A DNA stretch of 64,000 nt. Origin: Apodospora peruviana (taxonomy: Eukaryota > Ascomycota > Sordariomycetes > Sordariales > Lasiosphaeriaceae). Under the pieces are notes generated by a model. The model ran no database searches and was not told the DNA's origin. It saw nothing but the letters and a program-made list of their open reading frames with translations. The stretch covers positions 4,278,001-4,342,000 of the forward strand of contig JAUEDM010000004.1 in NCBI GenBank assembly GCA_033439685.1, in the 5' to 3' direction. A program made the position numbers and the translations under genes. This document shows, in pieces, positions 48,971-62,014 of the stretch; within the stretch, counting starts at the first letter, position 1, and the number at the start of each line of letters is the position of its first letter.

Positions 48971-48987
48971 ATTACACGTAGTGTAAT
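48971..48987. repeat. Short inverted repeat (7-bp arms, 3-nt loop)
   Basis: ATTACAC-GTA-GTGTAAT is a perfect hairpin. A 12-bp palindrome GTACGTACGTAC follows at 49010-49021. Both lie in non-coding DNA and their role is unknown. Confidence 0.8.
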
Positions 48988-49890
48988 ATTCGGATAATAC
49001 GTAGGTATTGTACGTACGTACCGTACATCTATAGACGACACGGAAATCTGGATTCTAAACCCGCCCAAGCGGCCGCCCATTCCCGCTTTTCTCTCTAACT
49101 AAGAAGGTATCATCACTCTAATTAGAAAGTTCCGAAAAAAGGTTTGCTGCATATATCTTTTTCTTCGGGCTGGAGAGATGAAAGGATCATATGGTGTCAA
49201 AGTGTGTCTTCGTCACTCTGTAAATAATGTAAGGTGAGGACGGGGAGTTTCAAAGTCAGTACCGCCGCCGCGGTTGTTAAGCGATGATGCGGTGCAACAC
49301 ACAACCTCCAATTCCCAGGAACCGATTATCCGCCGCCATTGCTTGCTCCTGGTGGCTTGGCTTGGCTCCTGTCTCTCTTCTATTCATACTTTCCGGCAAG
49401 CAAGCAATGTTTTTGTCCAAGGAAGGCATAATATCGTACGAGCAAGCAAATAACCTGGAATAGCAGCTAATGCCATGGGATTCAAGCATGGCGAACTAGC
49501 ACCGAGTATCAAAAGAACGAACTGAATTGCAGGGCCAAGCACTTTGTTCCCCATTTCGCATTTCATGCATAACGTATCTAGAGTTGGTGGAGAGCTCTGC
49601 GACCTACCTTATTACTTCCTTCCTGGGCTCGGGCTTGGGGCGGCGGATGGTCGGAAGAAGCCGTTGCGGTGAGGTGCCGATGGACGTTGACGCCGCCACC
49701 ACTCAGTTCTTTTGGTGGTGGGGATCTTTGTGTGTGTGCAATCATCCATGCCCCGGTGTCTTTTTGGGTCCGCTGCCCGCCCGCTAGCCCGCCGGGGCCG
49801 GACCGGCATGAGGTCCGTTCTGTTGGCCAAGCTAGAAACGCGTGTGTGTGCGGGACGGGGGCCGGGTTAGAAAGGATCACGATACGGCTT

Positions 49891-49907
49891 GTGTGTGTGT
49901 GTGTGTG
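49891..49907. repeat. (GT)n microsatellite
   Basis: Eight uninterrupted GT units. Confidence 0.9.
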
Positions 49908-52900
49908 GTTTCCGGTAGTGGAACGACCCCTTTTCAAGCGAGCGTACTATAGCGGAATACAAACCAAGTAAGGTATGTACTGCATGGCTCGCTTGATCGG
50001 AAAGGGGTGAATGATATTAGTAAGACGAACAGGGACTCCTGAAGTGAAATATCCTTGTCATGTGGCGTGGCCTGGGCGGTTATTGGGGACAATCAATTGC
50101 GTGGAATGGAGAAATTCAGTGGGCAAGAAACGAACAGACCTGATAAGATATGAGAGGTTGTGCGTGTAAAAGGAAGTTCTGTGATGGCGGGGGTGGTGGG
50201 TAAGCTGCAGCAACAGAACGGATTTCAGGGCCACCAACAACAACCTTGCGGAAGAGGTGTTGGTTGGCAAAAGATAAAGGGCACTGTGAATAAATAAAAA
50301 GAAAAGAAAAAAGACGCCAAGAAAAGGAATAAGCGCGAAGGTGACACCGACTTTTGGTTATTAGTGAACTTATGATCTCTCGACCACTTTTTTGTCAAGA
50401 TGATAATGCTGGTGGTCAATGGTCAAGGAGGGCACCCGACCCGCAAACTGCAGCTGCAAACAAGCTGGTGATGGTGGTACGCGGCCACGGGACAATGAAG
50501 CCGAAAGCACTTTTCACACCCACAACAAAATCTCGACCGTTCCACAAACTGCACTTGCACTTCAGAAATTCGGCTCGCCTGCCACACCAGCCGCCCGCCC
50601 GTCGATCCCCTCAGCCACCCTGTCCATCTACCGAGCTCCCCGAGGCTAGGGCGACAGGGACGCTAGGACGGAAATTGATTGCTGCTCAGTATGACTTGCA
50701 TGAACCCAGGCGGGCTGCGGGCTGGCCCCTTTGGTTGGCCGACAAACCCCCCATGGTGGACGCCAAGATGTGCCGCACAGCCAGCTTCAACTTACCAACG
50801 ACATGGGTTGAGGAGGGGAGCTCTCCAGAATCCGGATTGAGGTGTCGCGAGCGAGCAAGCCTCTCGCAAGTCTGCCGGTCAGCATTGTTCCAGGTTCCAG
50901 AGCAGCAGCCTCGGCGACCTCGGCAGCCGAGAGGCGTATCGTCTCGTGTCATGTCTTGGTTGTCGTCTCGTCTCGGACTCGGTATTAGAGCGAACAGTGG
51001 GGTTGCGGGAGCATCCATCCTGTTCGTTTGCCGGCTACTGTGTGCGTCGATATATGTAGCCCTCAGAAGAGGTATTGGGAGGTTTTGATTCCATGTTGAG
51101 GCATATTGACGGTAACGGTTTCAGAGCCAGGCAGGCATCCACACCACTTCCAGTCAGATGGCGCCGCTGTTGCATGCACCGGTACAGCAAAACTGCAACG
51201 GGCGACGTCTTCCAGGTTCTCGCTCATTTCCTCATCCTGCTTAGCTCCATCGGGGTTATCCTTACGAGCGTATGTATGTATGTACATACGGGTCAGGGGA
51301 CGTATCTGGTATTCAAGTTTTCCTGGAAACCAACACTGGCAAACGAGTTGGAGATTGGACAGCCAGCCCGAGCAGGAGATATCCCGACAGAGTGGTAAAA
51401 GGGGCTTGAGCGCCCCCGCCCGCAGCAGCAGCGCCGTGCCGAATCGAACCATCTTCATTCCCCAATTTGGGCTTGGAAACAAACACGCTTCATTTTAGAA
51501 AGGATTAAAAAAAAGCAAAGCAGGGCAGCGGGGAAGCGGTGGCGGCCGCGGAGTTTGTGTCAATCAAAGATCCTGGGGTTAGGTAGTAGATGCCGGGGGC
51601 TGTGCCCTGATGCGTGCGGGAAAGGATGGGGAGGAATGCTGCAAATTTGAAATCATGAAAAGAACTCTGCAGCGAGAGAAACAGCACCTCAGAGAAATGC
51701 GAACAGGGGGGACCAGCATGAGCAAGGTACTCCCTACATCTTTCAGGTAGGAATGGTCTGCACGATCACGGCATCTCATTTCGGTCTTTCCTTCTCTCCC
51801 TCCCTCTCTTTCTCTCTGGCAAGAACGACTCTTGGAAGAGAACGTCATGATGATCCACTAGTTGCACTCTTGACTCTGCAGTTTCGCCGGACACAACAAG
51901 AGGCAGGAGCAGGGGGGTAAGAGCGGATACCGGTAATCCGTTACCGCAGGCCGCTCCTCGGATTTGCGGATGCAAGTGTGCGGCACATCATCCACGACAT
52001 TCAAGTCCACAAGCTCCTGTCAGGTCTATCAAAAGTATCAACTTGCAACCAACGACAACAGACAGGTATGGAAAAGTCTGCAACGAAATCGCGCCTTGTG
52101 GTCGGGACTCATCTCTAACTGCCTCGGCCACCTCGGTCGGCCGCCGCCAAACTTATTCGAGTTGATGTTCGATTAAGGTTTCAGGCGCTAATAATTCAGA
52201 AGCAAAAGAAACGGAATGCTGGATTTGACGTGTGAAATACGGATCCGAAAACGGGACATCATTGGAGTTCGTCGACGTCTCGGCGGCCATGCTGATCAGT
52301 GATCCAGGTCAAGCACCCTGTCGGGCCCGTGCTTGCAAGGTTAACCTTGCTGAGATTGAGAACCTCACCTTCAGTGGTTCATCCAACGGTCTGTGCCCTA
52401 TAATGTACAATGTGGACCAGATTTGCAGAAAAGGTGTGAAACGGAACTCCGGGTACGGTAAGAGACCTGACGACGACCACCCGGGCGTTCGGGTGTGCAA
52501 CGTCCAGACATCGGTCCGGTCGCAGTCCCATCGCCGACCAGAGGGGATGGAGACCGGGCATCATTTTCCATTTATCCCCAGTTCCCAAACAAGAAAAAAA
52601 CCGCCGGGAATTCAAGACTAAAATCCGATAAACGGGCTCTCAAGACCTGAAGAACATCATCGTTCGAGAGAGAGAGTACATGGGATCTTCAATCCGATTC
52701 CACCTCAGATCGGACACATGACATGTTACTCGTAACCTCCTTCACCAACAACGCGGCGCTGCCGCCTCAGCCCGAGCCAGTCCCTTGCATATACTGCAGA
52801 CAAACCGGCTCCCGGATTCCGGCGTCACTTTTCCTTGTCGCACAAAACCGACGGGCTATCGCGAGCGAGCGGGGCGGCGCGGACGCGGAGGGAGGAGGGT

Positions 52901-55900
52901 CGGGTTCGGTCCATCTTTTCTTAAACTTGTAGATAAAGTACTGGAGAGGGTCTTCGCGAATGGCCTGCCTGGCCTGCCCACCCCCCCCACCCCAACATTC
53001 AAGCCGGTGACCACCTACTTACACAGTAGGCATTATGTGTAGGTAGCTGAGTTGCGTTGTCCATATCGAAAACACCACCGCCTCCCAAGCGCTTGTCATA
53101 TATTAAAGCTGAACATACGTTTCTCCCGATACACTCTGGCCCTTCACTGAACCTGCATGAATGCATACATGGATGGATGGCCACCGCGCAGCCAGCCAGC
53201 CGCCAGCCCACCACTACGATCCCGCTCTCGCCCTCGGCCTGATTTGAGCCGAAGACGGTCAAAGTTTGCCAGGACTCAGGACCGTTTTTTATTATTCTCG
53301 TCCCCCGGTTTTGTCGGTGTGATGAAATAACGATTCTGTTGGAAGTTCGGGTCAAGCTGCCTAAGACACCTTAGCTACCTGGAGATCTTACCAGACAGAC
53401 CGTACCTTTACCAATGTACAGAGAGAGAAAATGAGCGAAGCCAACGAGCTGTGTCAAAATAATTACTGGAGTGACAAGAAAAAATCCGCCGGCTTGCACA
53501 GACGCCGCGATAATTTGGTTTCGAAAGAAAGGGCGACTCGCTGACATACAAACACCCAAGTAAGTAGCTAAGCTTTGATCTGATGAACTTGATGCGAGAT
53601 AAAGTAGTATCAAAACCTCTCTCTCTTTCTCACTGAATTTCTTGCTGCTTTTCATTGTTGAGTTGAGAAAGTTGTCAGCGTAGCATTAACCACCCACCCA
53701 CCAACTGAAATACCTTGGCAACATATGGATATGCCATCCGCTTTACAACGGGCCACAGGCACTTCCGATTTATGTTCAGGCCGAACGAACGAACGGACAA
53801 TGTTTGGAGCCGAACTCAGCTTGTTTTTTCTGTTGCGATGCCGAGGTCGTAAGTGTGGTCCGTATAATGTATCTTTGTTGGATCATGCTGGTTCCTGTTG
53901 CTGGTTCCTGTTGCTGGCTGCTTGAATTGTATGAATGGTTTTCTTCGCCGGGTAACAAACCACCGCCTACCATATCCAGACTACCTTAGATACCTTGCTA
54001 TACACCGATTCCTCTTGCAAGCTCAGCTAGCAATTCCTTGCCCAAATATCCTCAACCTCTTTTCCCTCCACACACCAAGCAGTAAAGGAGTGAGCAAGCA
54101 CGAGGAGGGAGGATTGCTTAAGATGATGCCGAATTGCGGTATGAAGTTTATCGTAAAACTGCATATCTTACTCCATTGACGGGCATTGCCGACTTACATG
54201 TTCCGTCACAGAGTTGTGTGTGCGGGAGAATGGTGAAGATGGATGTGTGGGATCTAGGTGGGATCCGTCAGATAGATGGTGACGGCGGTTAGCTTTTGAT
54301 GCGCAACAAGCAATGCAGCCAGCCAGCCAGCCAGCCACACTGCAAGTCATTCACTTCAAGTGAGTGCAGAGCCAACGTTGGGCATGAAGACCTCTGATAA
54401 TGAAAACACAACAAAAAGAAAAAAGAAAAGAGAAAAAGGAGGAATATCGAATCCGCGCTGTCGTCATCCTCTCCCTTCGCCACCAATCCTTGTTGGGTTC
54501 TGATTCTGAAGTCGTCCATTAAACATTTCCTTTCTTTGCTTTTTCCCCCTCTGGATTCCCGTCTGTCTCGTTTCGAAGGGCCCATTCATACAAACAAAAA
54601 TGTTCCTCCGTTTTGACTTTGCTCCGTTCTCGTTTCTTCCTTTCCTGGTATGGATTAATTGCATATTGCATCAGCGATATCTTGCCTTATTGGCCTGATT
54701 GGGTGGTGGTTTCGGTCTCCGTTTTTTCCTTCCCCGAGTATTCCGTAAAAAATGTCGACAATATGGACCTAGCCGGTTCCGAGTAAAACGAACACAGGAA
54801 GCAGGAATAAAAAAGAGGGAGGGGCATTGCTCTGTGATGGAGTGTGTGTGTGGTATTGGTGGCTGCGTTAAGCTTTTTTTCTCCCTTTCCCGCAATCTCA
54901 AACACAACGGAAGTGCCATCTCTCACCTCTTCTTTATTTATTTTCCCTTTTACAAATGGATGGTCCTGTGTCCCCTTCTCATCGGCCACAAGATCTGGCA
55001 TTCCTCCCGCCGCGGCCCATCCGGCCTTCTTCCCGACCCGTTCGTTGGACGCGAACGACTTATTATGCCAGGAAAAGGTACTAATGAAGAGGAGACAGCA
55101 AAGTCTGGAGTCTAGCTTGAACGAGTGGGTTTTATCCATGGTAATCCCGGCCCACTAAACCGGCCGGCCGGTCGTTACACAACACCTCCATGCTCATCAG
55201 CCCTATCAGGCTGTCTTGTTGCTCTGTGCACACCTAGTCGGGTAGCGGGAAAGGCGAGAACCGGGAACGTGCGACATCCGATTCATTTGGAGACGTTCAT
55301 GATTGGATGTTCCTTAAAGGAATCAGGGCGCCTCCCCTTCCTTTATTATTTCCCACAGTTTCTCAATCTTGGCGAGACCGGCGGTGCGAGTCAGTTGGGT
55401 GCCAAAATGGATATTAAATGAATTTATGTTGCATATTCTGTCTGCCCTCCAGCTCGTCATGTAGGTCCGCCGTCAGGGTCCTGTCGGGGCGGAGGGGGGG
55501 TGGGGGGGCTGTGTATGTCAGCTTCAAGACGGGCATCTTCGCCAACCAAACCCCCCAAAACTAAGTGCCGATATCCCGTCTTTCCCGCGAAACAAAAACT
55601 CTGAGTATTGTTTCACCGAAAGCGAGTCATCCTAGCGTGATATTTTCGGGAAGAGAGAGCGCGAATTGGCCGCCGATTATGATGAGACGGATGACTTGCA
55701 TCCCGTAGCGCGCTCTCTCTATCGTTGGTATTAAGGCTCCCCTGAGAAAACATTCGCAACTCTACCCAGTAAAGATCTAGCGGCGTCCACTCCGGGTTTT
55801 TTTTTTTCAAGTAGCTGTATGACTTGCTTGCTTTGTCAAAGACGAAACTTATGCAATTTACCTACAGTCCAGGTAGTCAGTCGTCGTCGTCGCGCTGACT

Positions 55901-56761
55901 ACTTACAGCTGACTAAAACGGGGTGGTGGTGGTGGATGGGATGGGATGGGGGCGGCCACCGTTTCCCACCCCCCACGTGGCCCAACGAGAGAAAAAACGG
56001 TCTTGTACCTTGACGGAACCTGGCTGTACCTTAATGTAGCTTTTTGTTTCTTCCCCTAACGTGTGCGTGTCTTCGAGGTCCTCCAGCCTTGGAGATAGAT
56101 GACAACCCTCCCGTCTAACTTGACACTCGAGCCCTTCCGATATTAGATGGGCAGCCTTTTTCGGTGTAAGCTGGTGGTTTCGTGTTATGTTATTGGTCTA
56201 GCAATTCTCGTTGGATATCTCTTACAAGATCCTCGTGGCCGAGACGAGAACATAAGGCAGCGAGCGTTCTCCCTATGGCTGTGATTCAGCTTTGCGTTAG
56301 AGGTGTGAGTGAGTGCGTGTGTGTGTGAATGTTGCATGGTGTGGATTGGTAAAAGTCACGCCCACCTGCGTCAGCTGCTGTGTGCCAAGGAAGTCCAAGC
56401 ACCTACCTTACCTAGCCGAGAGCCGATCTTAGTCTCTACCAGGTATCTAGAAACTAGAATAGGTTATAGATACCCTCATCCCACACACGTGAATACTAAT
56501 CTCTCTCTCTCCTTTCTTTTGGATTGGGGTGGTTCTTAGTGAGCACCCTGGCTTAGTCAAAACCCCGAAGGTGTGTATTGACGTTTCAACAACTCGATAG
56601 GGGAGAAGGGGCACGCCAGTCATCCATCACCTAAAAGGGGCTAGGGAAAGCTCCCAAACATTCTCCTCTGTCAGATCGCGGAAGCAGTTCCGGCAGTAGT
56701 GTAGAGCGGCGGCAGATGCCTGGCCGACATGAACTGTATCCATGGATCTGCGTCTGTCAGC

Positions 56762-56762
<1 letters not shown>

Positions 56763-56806
<44 letters not shown>

Positions 56807-56828
56807 TCTCTCTGTGTGTGTGTGTGTG
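56763..56828. repeat. (CT)n(GT)n compound microsatellite
   Basis: About 25 CT units with one ACT interruption run into about eight GT units, 66 bp in all. It is the longest dinucleotide array in the window. Confidence 0.95.
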
Positions 56829-57482
56829 CTGACGCGACATGTGCATTAGTATGCGCAGATCCCGCGTCACTAGTGTAGCTCGCTACGAAAATAACCGTTG
56901 CCAAGTGGCAATCGCGCTTCCCAGTGACCGTGTTGTCGGGATTTAGTCTGTGGTACCTAGGCCAAGCTGTGGTTACATATTTCAACTGCACTACCATGCT
57001 GCTGCGGTGTAGACAACCCCCTTTACTGAAGGAGGCAGGTTCTGGCTTTTCGCTGATTGATAATACAGAACTCCGTGGACCGTGGTGTATTAGATAGGTA
57101 GGGCAAGGCGAATGCAAACATCTGGAGATACTGTGCTGGATGGACTATCTGCTTCATATTCGGGAATAGACACCTCGTATGTGTAAGAGATGTCGTAGGC
57201 AAGGTGTTGATATAAGTTGGAAAAAAATAGGAAAAGAGGAAAGAAAAAGTAAAAGCGAACAAAAGACAGAAAAAAAATAACCGAAAAAGGATTAACCTAA
57301 AAAGAAAATGCAAAAACTTAGAAGACCCTTCGTTCAGTTCTCATGGATTAACACGCGAGGACCGACAGAACCACAAGTTGAACGAATGTGACCGCTACAC
57401 CAACTGGCCTTCTGAGTTGGAATGCGTGCTTGCAAAACTTCCTTATATGCCATGGTCGGTCCTGGTGACCATCAATGGTTCC

Positions 57483-57541
57483 GCCTCCCGACTCCCGACT
57501 CTGTCCCGCGTCCCGACTCTGTTTCCGCGTCCCGACTCTCT
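57483..57541. repeat. CCGCGTCCCGACTCT short tandem repeat
   Basis: About three imperfect copies of a unit containing CCCGACTCTGT with CCGCGT spacers. Confidence 0.75.
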
Positions 57542-58500
57542 GTTAATGCCATCGATAGTCTGTAAAATTTATTTCCTAATCCCGCCAGGCCAGGCCAAAG
57601 ATTATCAGCATTTCATTGCCCTTGTTGGGAAAACTTTTGCAGAACGGTAGGAATTTGAGGTCGAGGGACCGAACTCGGGAAGGGAAGACGTAGGCCATGA
57701 TACTGCTGGCAGGGCTCTCTGCAACTCAGGGGAACTTACTTAGGCAGCTGTCGGGAAGGAGCTACGATCGGGGTAATCAGCTGATGACAGACTGCCAGTA
57801 GTGAAGACAGGACAAACTTCGTACTGAGCCGACTTGGACCGGTCGACTACCCACGGAAGGAGACACCGGGGGGGTTCCGGGAACGCGACGGTGCTTGTTC
57901 CTCTTTTCGAGGGAACCGCAATTTTGGAATCACAATTTTGATCCGATGACAGAGACGCTCCTGCTGCCTCCCGGACGACGTAGTTTACCTGTTTACCTGG
58001 TCCACTCATAGCAATTCCTTCCTTCTCCGTCAACTCTCTTCAAGATTTATGGAGAGACTCGTTTGCTACAACTTAACCAATTGGGCATTGGCTGTTGTGT
58101 TCACGTCGACGGGACTCGGACATTCCATGCCGTAAAATAGTTTCTTCGCTGATAGGTATCTAAGTTGCTTCCGCCTTCCAAACTTTTGTGATCCATCCCG
58201 GCACGGCAACCTCGCCTGACTTTCCCCGGAGAGATGTGCCTCCTACCTTACGCATATTCGATGACCACGTCACTCTAGAATCTCGAGCACAACCCGGACA
58301 GCAGTTGACGCCTCAGCCTTTGGTAATGTCTCCTTCCACGTTCGATGGCCTCCTTCCGTCTATTACAGCAGGGCTTCTTTTCGGGAACCACTTGTGGATC
58401 GCCCTTCATTTCATTCCTTCAACACCTTTTCCCCAGCTGCTTTCTCCAATCCGCTGGCGTTTGTACAGCGCGGAGTTAATGTGAACTCAAGATGCCCGTG

Positions 58501-58533
58501 GACCTTCCCGAACTTTGACGGGCCTGGTTCCTT
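58501..58533 (+). repeat. Imperfect direct repeat, left copy
   Basis: GACCTTCCCGAACTTT, about 8 variable bases, then TGGTTCCTTCTA. The same arrangement recurs at 59421, so two copies bracket the broken gene. Confidence 0.8.
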
Positions 58534-58824
58534 CTAGTTCAGCTAATTAGGTAGTGAGTGATACGGATACCAGTGGACTAAAGGTAATCAAATGCAGCTG
58601 TGGCAGCAGTATGAACGCTGTCGATAAGCATACCTGTGTATCATACATGCATGCATGCAAGTTGGCTGTTTCACACATATGCTGCTGTTGGGTCTCTTGT
58701 ATATTAATCACGACAATCTGGGTTGTTGCTGTTCTGGTTGATGGTACGACCTATCAACAACAGCTGACCTGGGATTTGATGCCACAATACTCCGTCTATT
58801 TCTTTCAATCGCAACGATAGCAAA

Positions 58825-59307
58825 ATGGGCGCTCCAGTTATTCTGTGCGGCAAGACCGAAAAGATCGGCACGGGTGTCATTGTGATGCTCGAACCGGAAT
58901 ACGATGGGGGGTTCGCCATCTACTGTAGTGAGTGAGTGACCGGATGAGAACCTCATAAGCCCAAAAAGTAGGTAATCCACTTCATCCTCACACCACAAGC
59001 CGGCCGGCGCCTCCCAAATCCCCGCCACCCTCCGCGGCGACAGCAACCCACAGTCCGACTCCCAGCTCGGCAGCAAAGACTACTCGACCCCTCCAGTTGC
59101 CGTCATCCTCGGTGGCGGCTACGGCGATGCGGACATCGACCTCTTGTTTATGGCCGCTCGTGGTGCGGCAGCTGAGCCCGATCTGAGCCGGCTGCTCCCC
59201 CACTGAGACTAGAGTACGGCAAGGCCCTGGTGGTGAGGATCAAGGCGCTTCTGGCGCAGATGAAGAAGGACGGCAAGATGGGGGAGGGCAAGGTGGTGTG
59301 GTATTGA
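58825..59307 (+). pseudogene. Broken copy of a small conserved fungal protein gene
   Basis: The pieces align in order to the general shape of a small (about 150-residue) fungal protein: APVILCGKTEKIGTGVIVML at the start, then VIHFILTPQAGASQIPATLR, YSTPPVAVILGGGYGDADID, and finally EYGKALVVRIKALLAQMKKD ending VVWY. Between EYD and VIHF the frame hits TGA at 58953-58955. The obvious acceptor (GTAG before 58972) needs a phase-0 donor, and no GT lies at a codon boundary in the right place, so the splice appears lost. A second break follows LSRLLPH, where TGA ends the frame and EYGKAL resumes after a net frame change. The C-terminal frame is therefore shifted. The family's role is unknown to me; its Gly-rich LGGGY and LCGKTEKIGTG segments hint at a nucleotide-binding fold. 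The resemblance is from memory and was not searched. Confidence 0.6.
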
Positions 59308-61256
59308 TGATGCGGATACCAGTGCATCATAATTACTTTTTTACTCAATTTGTTTCCCTTCTATCAACCAGATTTGTTTCTCGTTTGCATGAAACACCTA
59401 GCTGCAATTGCGTGTGTCCGGACCTTCCCGAACTTTGTCAACTTGGTTCCTTCTAACCGTCTCAGCAGTTGATCCTCGTCGAATTGTGTGAGGCTTCCTG
59501 ACTTACACGTGGAAGGTCCGTACCGGAGTTGGTAGACTGAGAACCATGCGAGGTAGGCACGAAGGAATAATACATACTCCCAGGACAAAAAGCCAATTGC
59601 CAGAAATTGGAATTGACTTACACGCACGGAGCTTGACGTCTTTTGTGGGGCTTAGATCGGCCGTGCAGCAGCCAAAAAGTTGACGGCAGGACCGAAGCCC
59701 CACACGGCCCCGGGTCTCCACTGACAAAGTTCCGGGCCGGCCTGGCGCACCCGTTGTGGCTACCGTTGCAGCCCAGTTTGTCAGTCTCCGCACTTCCCCT
59801 GAGCCCCCAACGCCCAAGGATCAAAGCGGCCACCAGTCAAAGCACGAACCACTTGGTCTGATGACTTGAAATACACGCGAGCGGCAGTGACACCCCACAG
59901 CCACTCGTTACCATCTGGCATCTTTGTCGAGTGGGACACGCACAATGGCGCATGCTGACGGAATGGAGGCCGAGCACGAGGTCGCAGTTTCACCGTTGTT
60001 CCCAACGGAAGTGAAGATGGAAAAAAAAGAGCAAACAGCTAATAAGTTCTCGCCTTGCACCCCAATAGCGCTTGCCATTCCGCCTCGATTTCAGCTTCGA
60101 CGACAAGCTGTTTGACGACCGCTGGCCACTGCAAGGGAGTTGATAGATAATTCAAGGGCCAAATGGTTTCGTCGCTCATCGTGAACACTGCATGTCGATG
60201 GTAATCGGGTTATTATCGGTCCGTGCTGGGAGGAGCAACCTGGAAGCGCGCCCAGTGCTTGGCTCATTTGGCTTGTGAAGTCATTTCAGGATTTTTCCGG
60301 AGCGGTTCAATAGAGGTCAAGCTCGGCTGTACACGAATGGACTCGGACGGCAGTTTGGTGACGTGCCATGCGCAGCGGGCCAACCATGTGTGCGACGCAC
60401 CCATTGGAAGGTTCGCTTGTCCAAATCTTGCTGGTTGGGGCTAACTTGGCCAGGCCACCAAAGTGGTTGTTTCCTCCCGTCCTATGAATTTCTGGCTACC
60501 CACGGAGGTATGTTTCCAGGGAAATCATGCAGGCGCCTTGCTTGGCCAGTGACTTGGAAGGCTTGGACGACGGTCGGCCATTCGCGCAGCAACGCCGAGA
60601 TGACTATCGTGACTGCAGTCAGGTTAAAAAGCAGTGTTCACGCGATCGGATGCCAGCGCATGTTGACGTGGGCAATTGAGTTGAGTTACTATTAGGGTTG
60701 GCCTTTCCGGGTTGGTGGTTCAGTTGCTCATGTCAGGCACGCCAGGCACAAGACGCAGGGAAATGCAGGTACAGAGACGTGCAGGGGAGCAGCGCCCAAT
60801 CTTAAAATTAAGGAGACGCTCTGTGTGGCTGCGTGATCTCAATGTACCCTTCCCGCGCTTTCCCGCTGCAACAGTACTTTCCCGCACTTGCCCCATGATT
60901 GATTGTCAACCGCCCCAGAGCCACTCCGGGCCACCTTCCTTGGGCCAATCCACCCAGATCTTCGCGCCCATTCTTAATTCGTCCCACCGTCCGCTCCCCA
61001 ACTCACTCTCGTTTTCTTCCACTCTTCTGCATCATCAATTTTGTGTTCACCTTCATCCGAAGATACCTGTCGTTCTTTACCCAGAGTCTCGTGCTCGATC
61101 CATTCGTTTTCAACACACCTATTGCCCTATCAATACCCAGTAAGCTCTTGAGCTGCGCATCTTTCACCGTCGATCAACCTATTTCCCTCAATCCGACCCG
61201 CGATACCCTACCAAAACAGACCGTCATCCTACCCGTCATCCTACCCGCCATCCGAA
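59308..61256. other. Intergenic, broken gene to GPI-protein gene
   Basis: No supported gene. It contains the right copy of the direct repeat (59421-59455) and, at its right end, a C/T-rich stretch (about 60900-61250) with the pyrimidine bias expected of the promoter and leader of the downstream gene. Repeated ATCCTACCCG(T/C) units sit just before the ATG. Confidence 0.55.
59421..59455 (+). repeat. Imperfect direct repeat, right copy
   Basis: GACCTTCCCGAACTTT, a 7-base variable part, then TGGTTCCTTCTA; it is 920 bp from the left copy at 58501. Confidence 0.8.
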
Positions 61257-62014
61257 ATGCTCGCGAAACCACTCTCCGCTCTGGCGGCACTCGCCTTCGC
61301 TATCCATGTCGCCGCCGAGCCCCAACCCTACAAGGCCGCCCAGGTAATGAAGATGTCGGTCAAGGAGCTGTTTGGACGTCAAGCCGAACCTGGATACCAG
61401 CCGACCCAGGCTGTCTGCGGTGAAGGAGAAACCTGCGAGGCGGCTTGCGGTGCCGGTTACCAAACTTGCGCTTCCAGCGACGAGGCGATTCACTGCTTCA
61501 ACCCTGCGGCTGCTCAGACCTGCTGCCCGAGCAACACTGGTAGTACGTGATATTGAATGACATGGGGAAGGGAACTAAGCTAATCTGTTCGACAGTGTCC
61601 TGCGATGCCGGTTATTTCTGTGCTGCCGACAAGGGCGGTGAGACGTGGTGCTGCCCCAACGGCATGGACTTGGATGCTTGCGCCACCGCTTATAGCATCA
61701 CCGGGGGTCTGATATACGAGACGGCGCCGTCTACGTCCTCGGAGGTTTCATCCAGCACCTCCAGCGCCAGCCCTTACCCGACCAGCTCTGCCACGAACAC
61801 CACTACCACCACTACCAAGGCCGACTCCACCACAACATGCACTTCATCCCTCGTCCCGTCCATGAGCTTCCCAGGAGGTTCTAACAGCACCTCGGCGACT
61901 TTCAATGTTCCCGCCCCTACCACAACATCCAAGCTCCCGGAGAGCGGCGCAACTGCCCTGGCTCCCGCCGGCGCTCTGTTTGTTCTTCTGGCCGGCTTTG
62001 CGGCTCTTCTCTAG
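61257..62014 (+). CDS. Secreted cysteine-rich protein, probably GPI-anchored
   Basis: Two exons, 61257-61542 and 61596-62014, with a 53-nt intron (GTACGT donor, GCTAATC branch, CGACAG acceptor) give 234 residues. The N-terminus is a signal peptide (MLAKPLSALAALAFAIHVAA), cut near residue 20. Residues about 54-140 hold a cysteine-rich module with CGEGETCEAACGAGYQTC, QTCCPSNTGMSCDAGYFC and TWCCPNGMDLDAC, so several disulfides are likely. A Ser/Thr-rich, heavily glycosylatable stalk follows (about 150-215). The end, ATALAPAGALFVLLAGFAALL, is a typical GPI-anchor signal. Similar small wall or surface proteins are common in fungi and their roles are mostly unknown. No enzyme motif is seen. Confidence 0.85.

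Larger units (their letters stand above)
47004..58824. other. 11.8 kb gene-poor block after the vib-1-like gene
   Basis: The first kilobase is probably vib-1 3' UTR. Beyond that no frame is convincing; the 244-codon frame at 50354-51088 has no protein-like texture. Present are a third TACCTAGGTA palindrome (48859-48868), an inverted repeat at 48971-48987, a 12-bp palindrome at 49010-49021, dinucleotide arrays at 49.9 and 56.8 kb, and a short CCGCGTCCCGACTCT repeat at 57483-57541. No transposon structure was seen. Confidence 0.5.

Noticed and set aside
50354..51088. 244-codon plus-strand frame
   Set aside because: Arg/Pro/Ser-rich with no motif or coherent start; chance reading likely.
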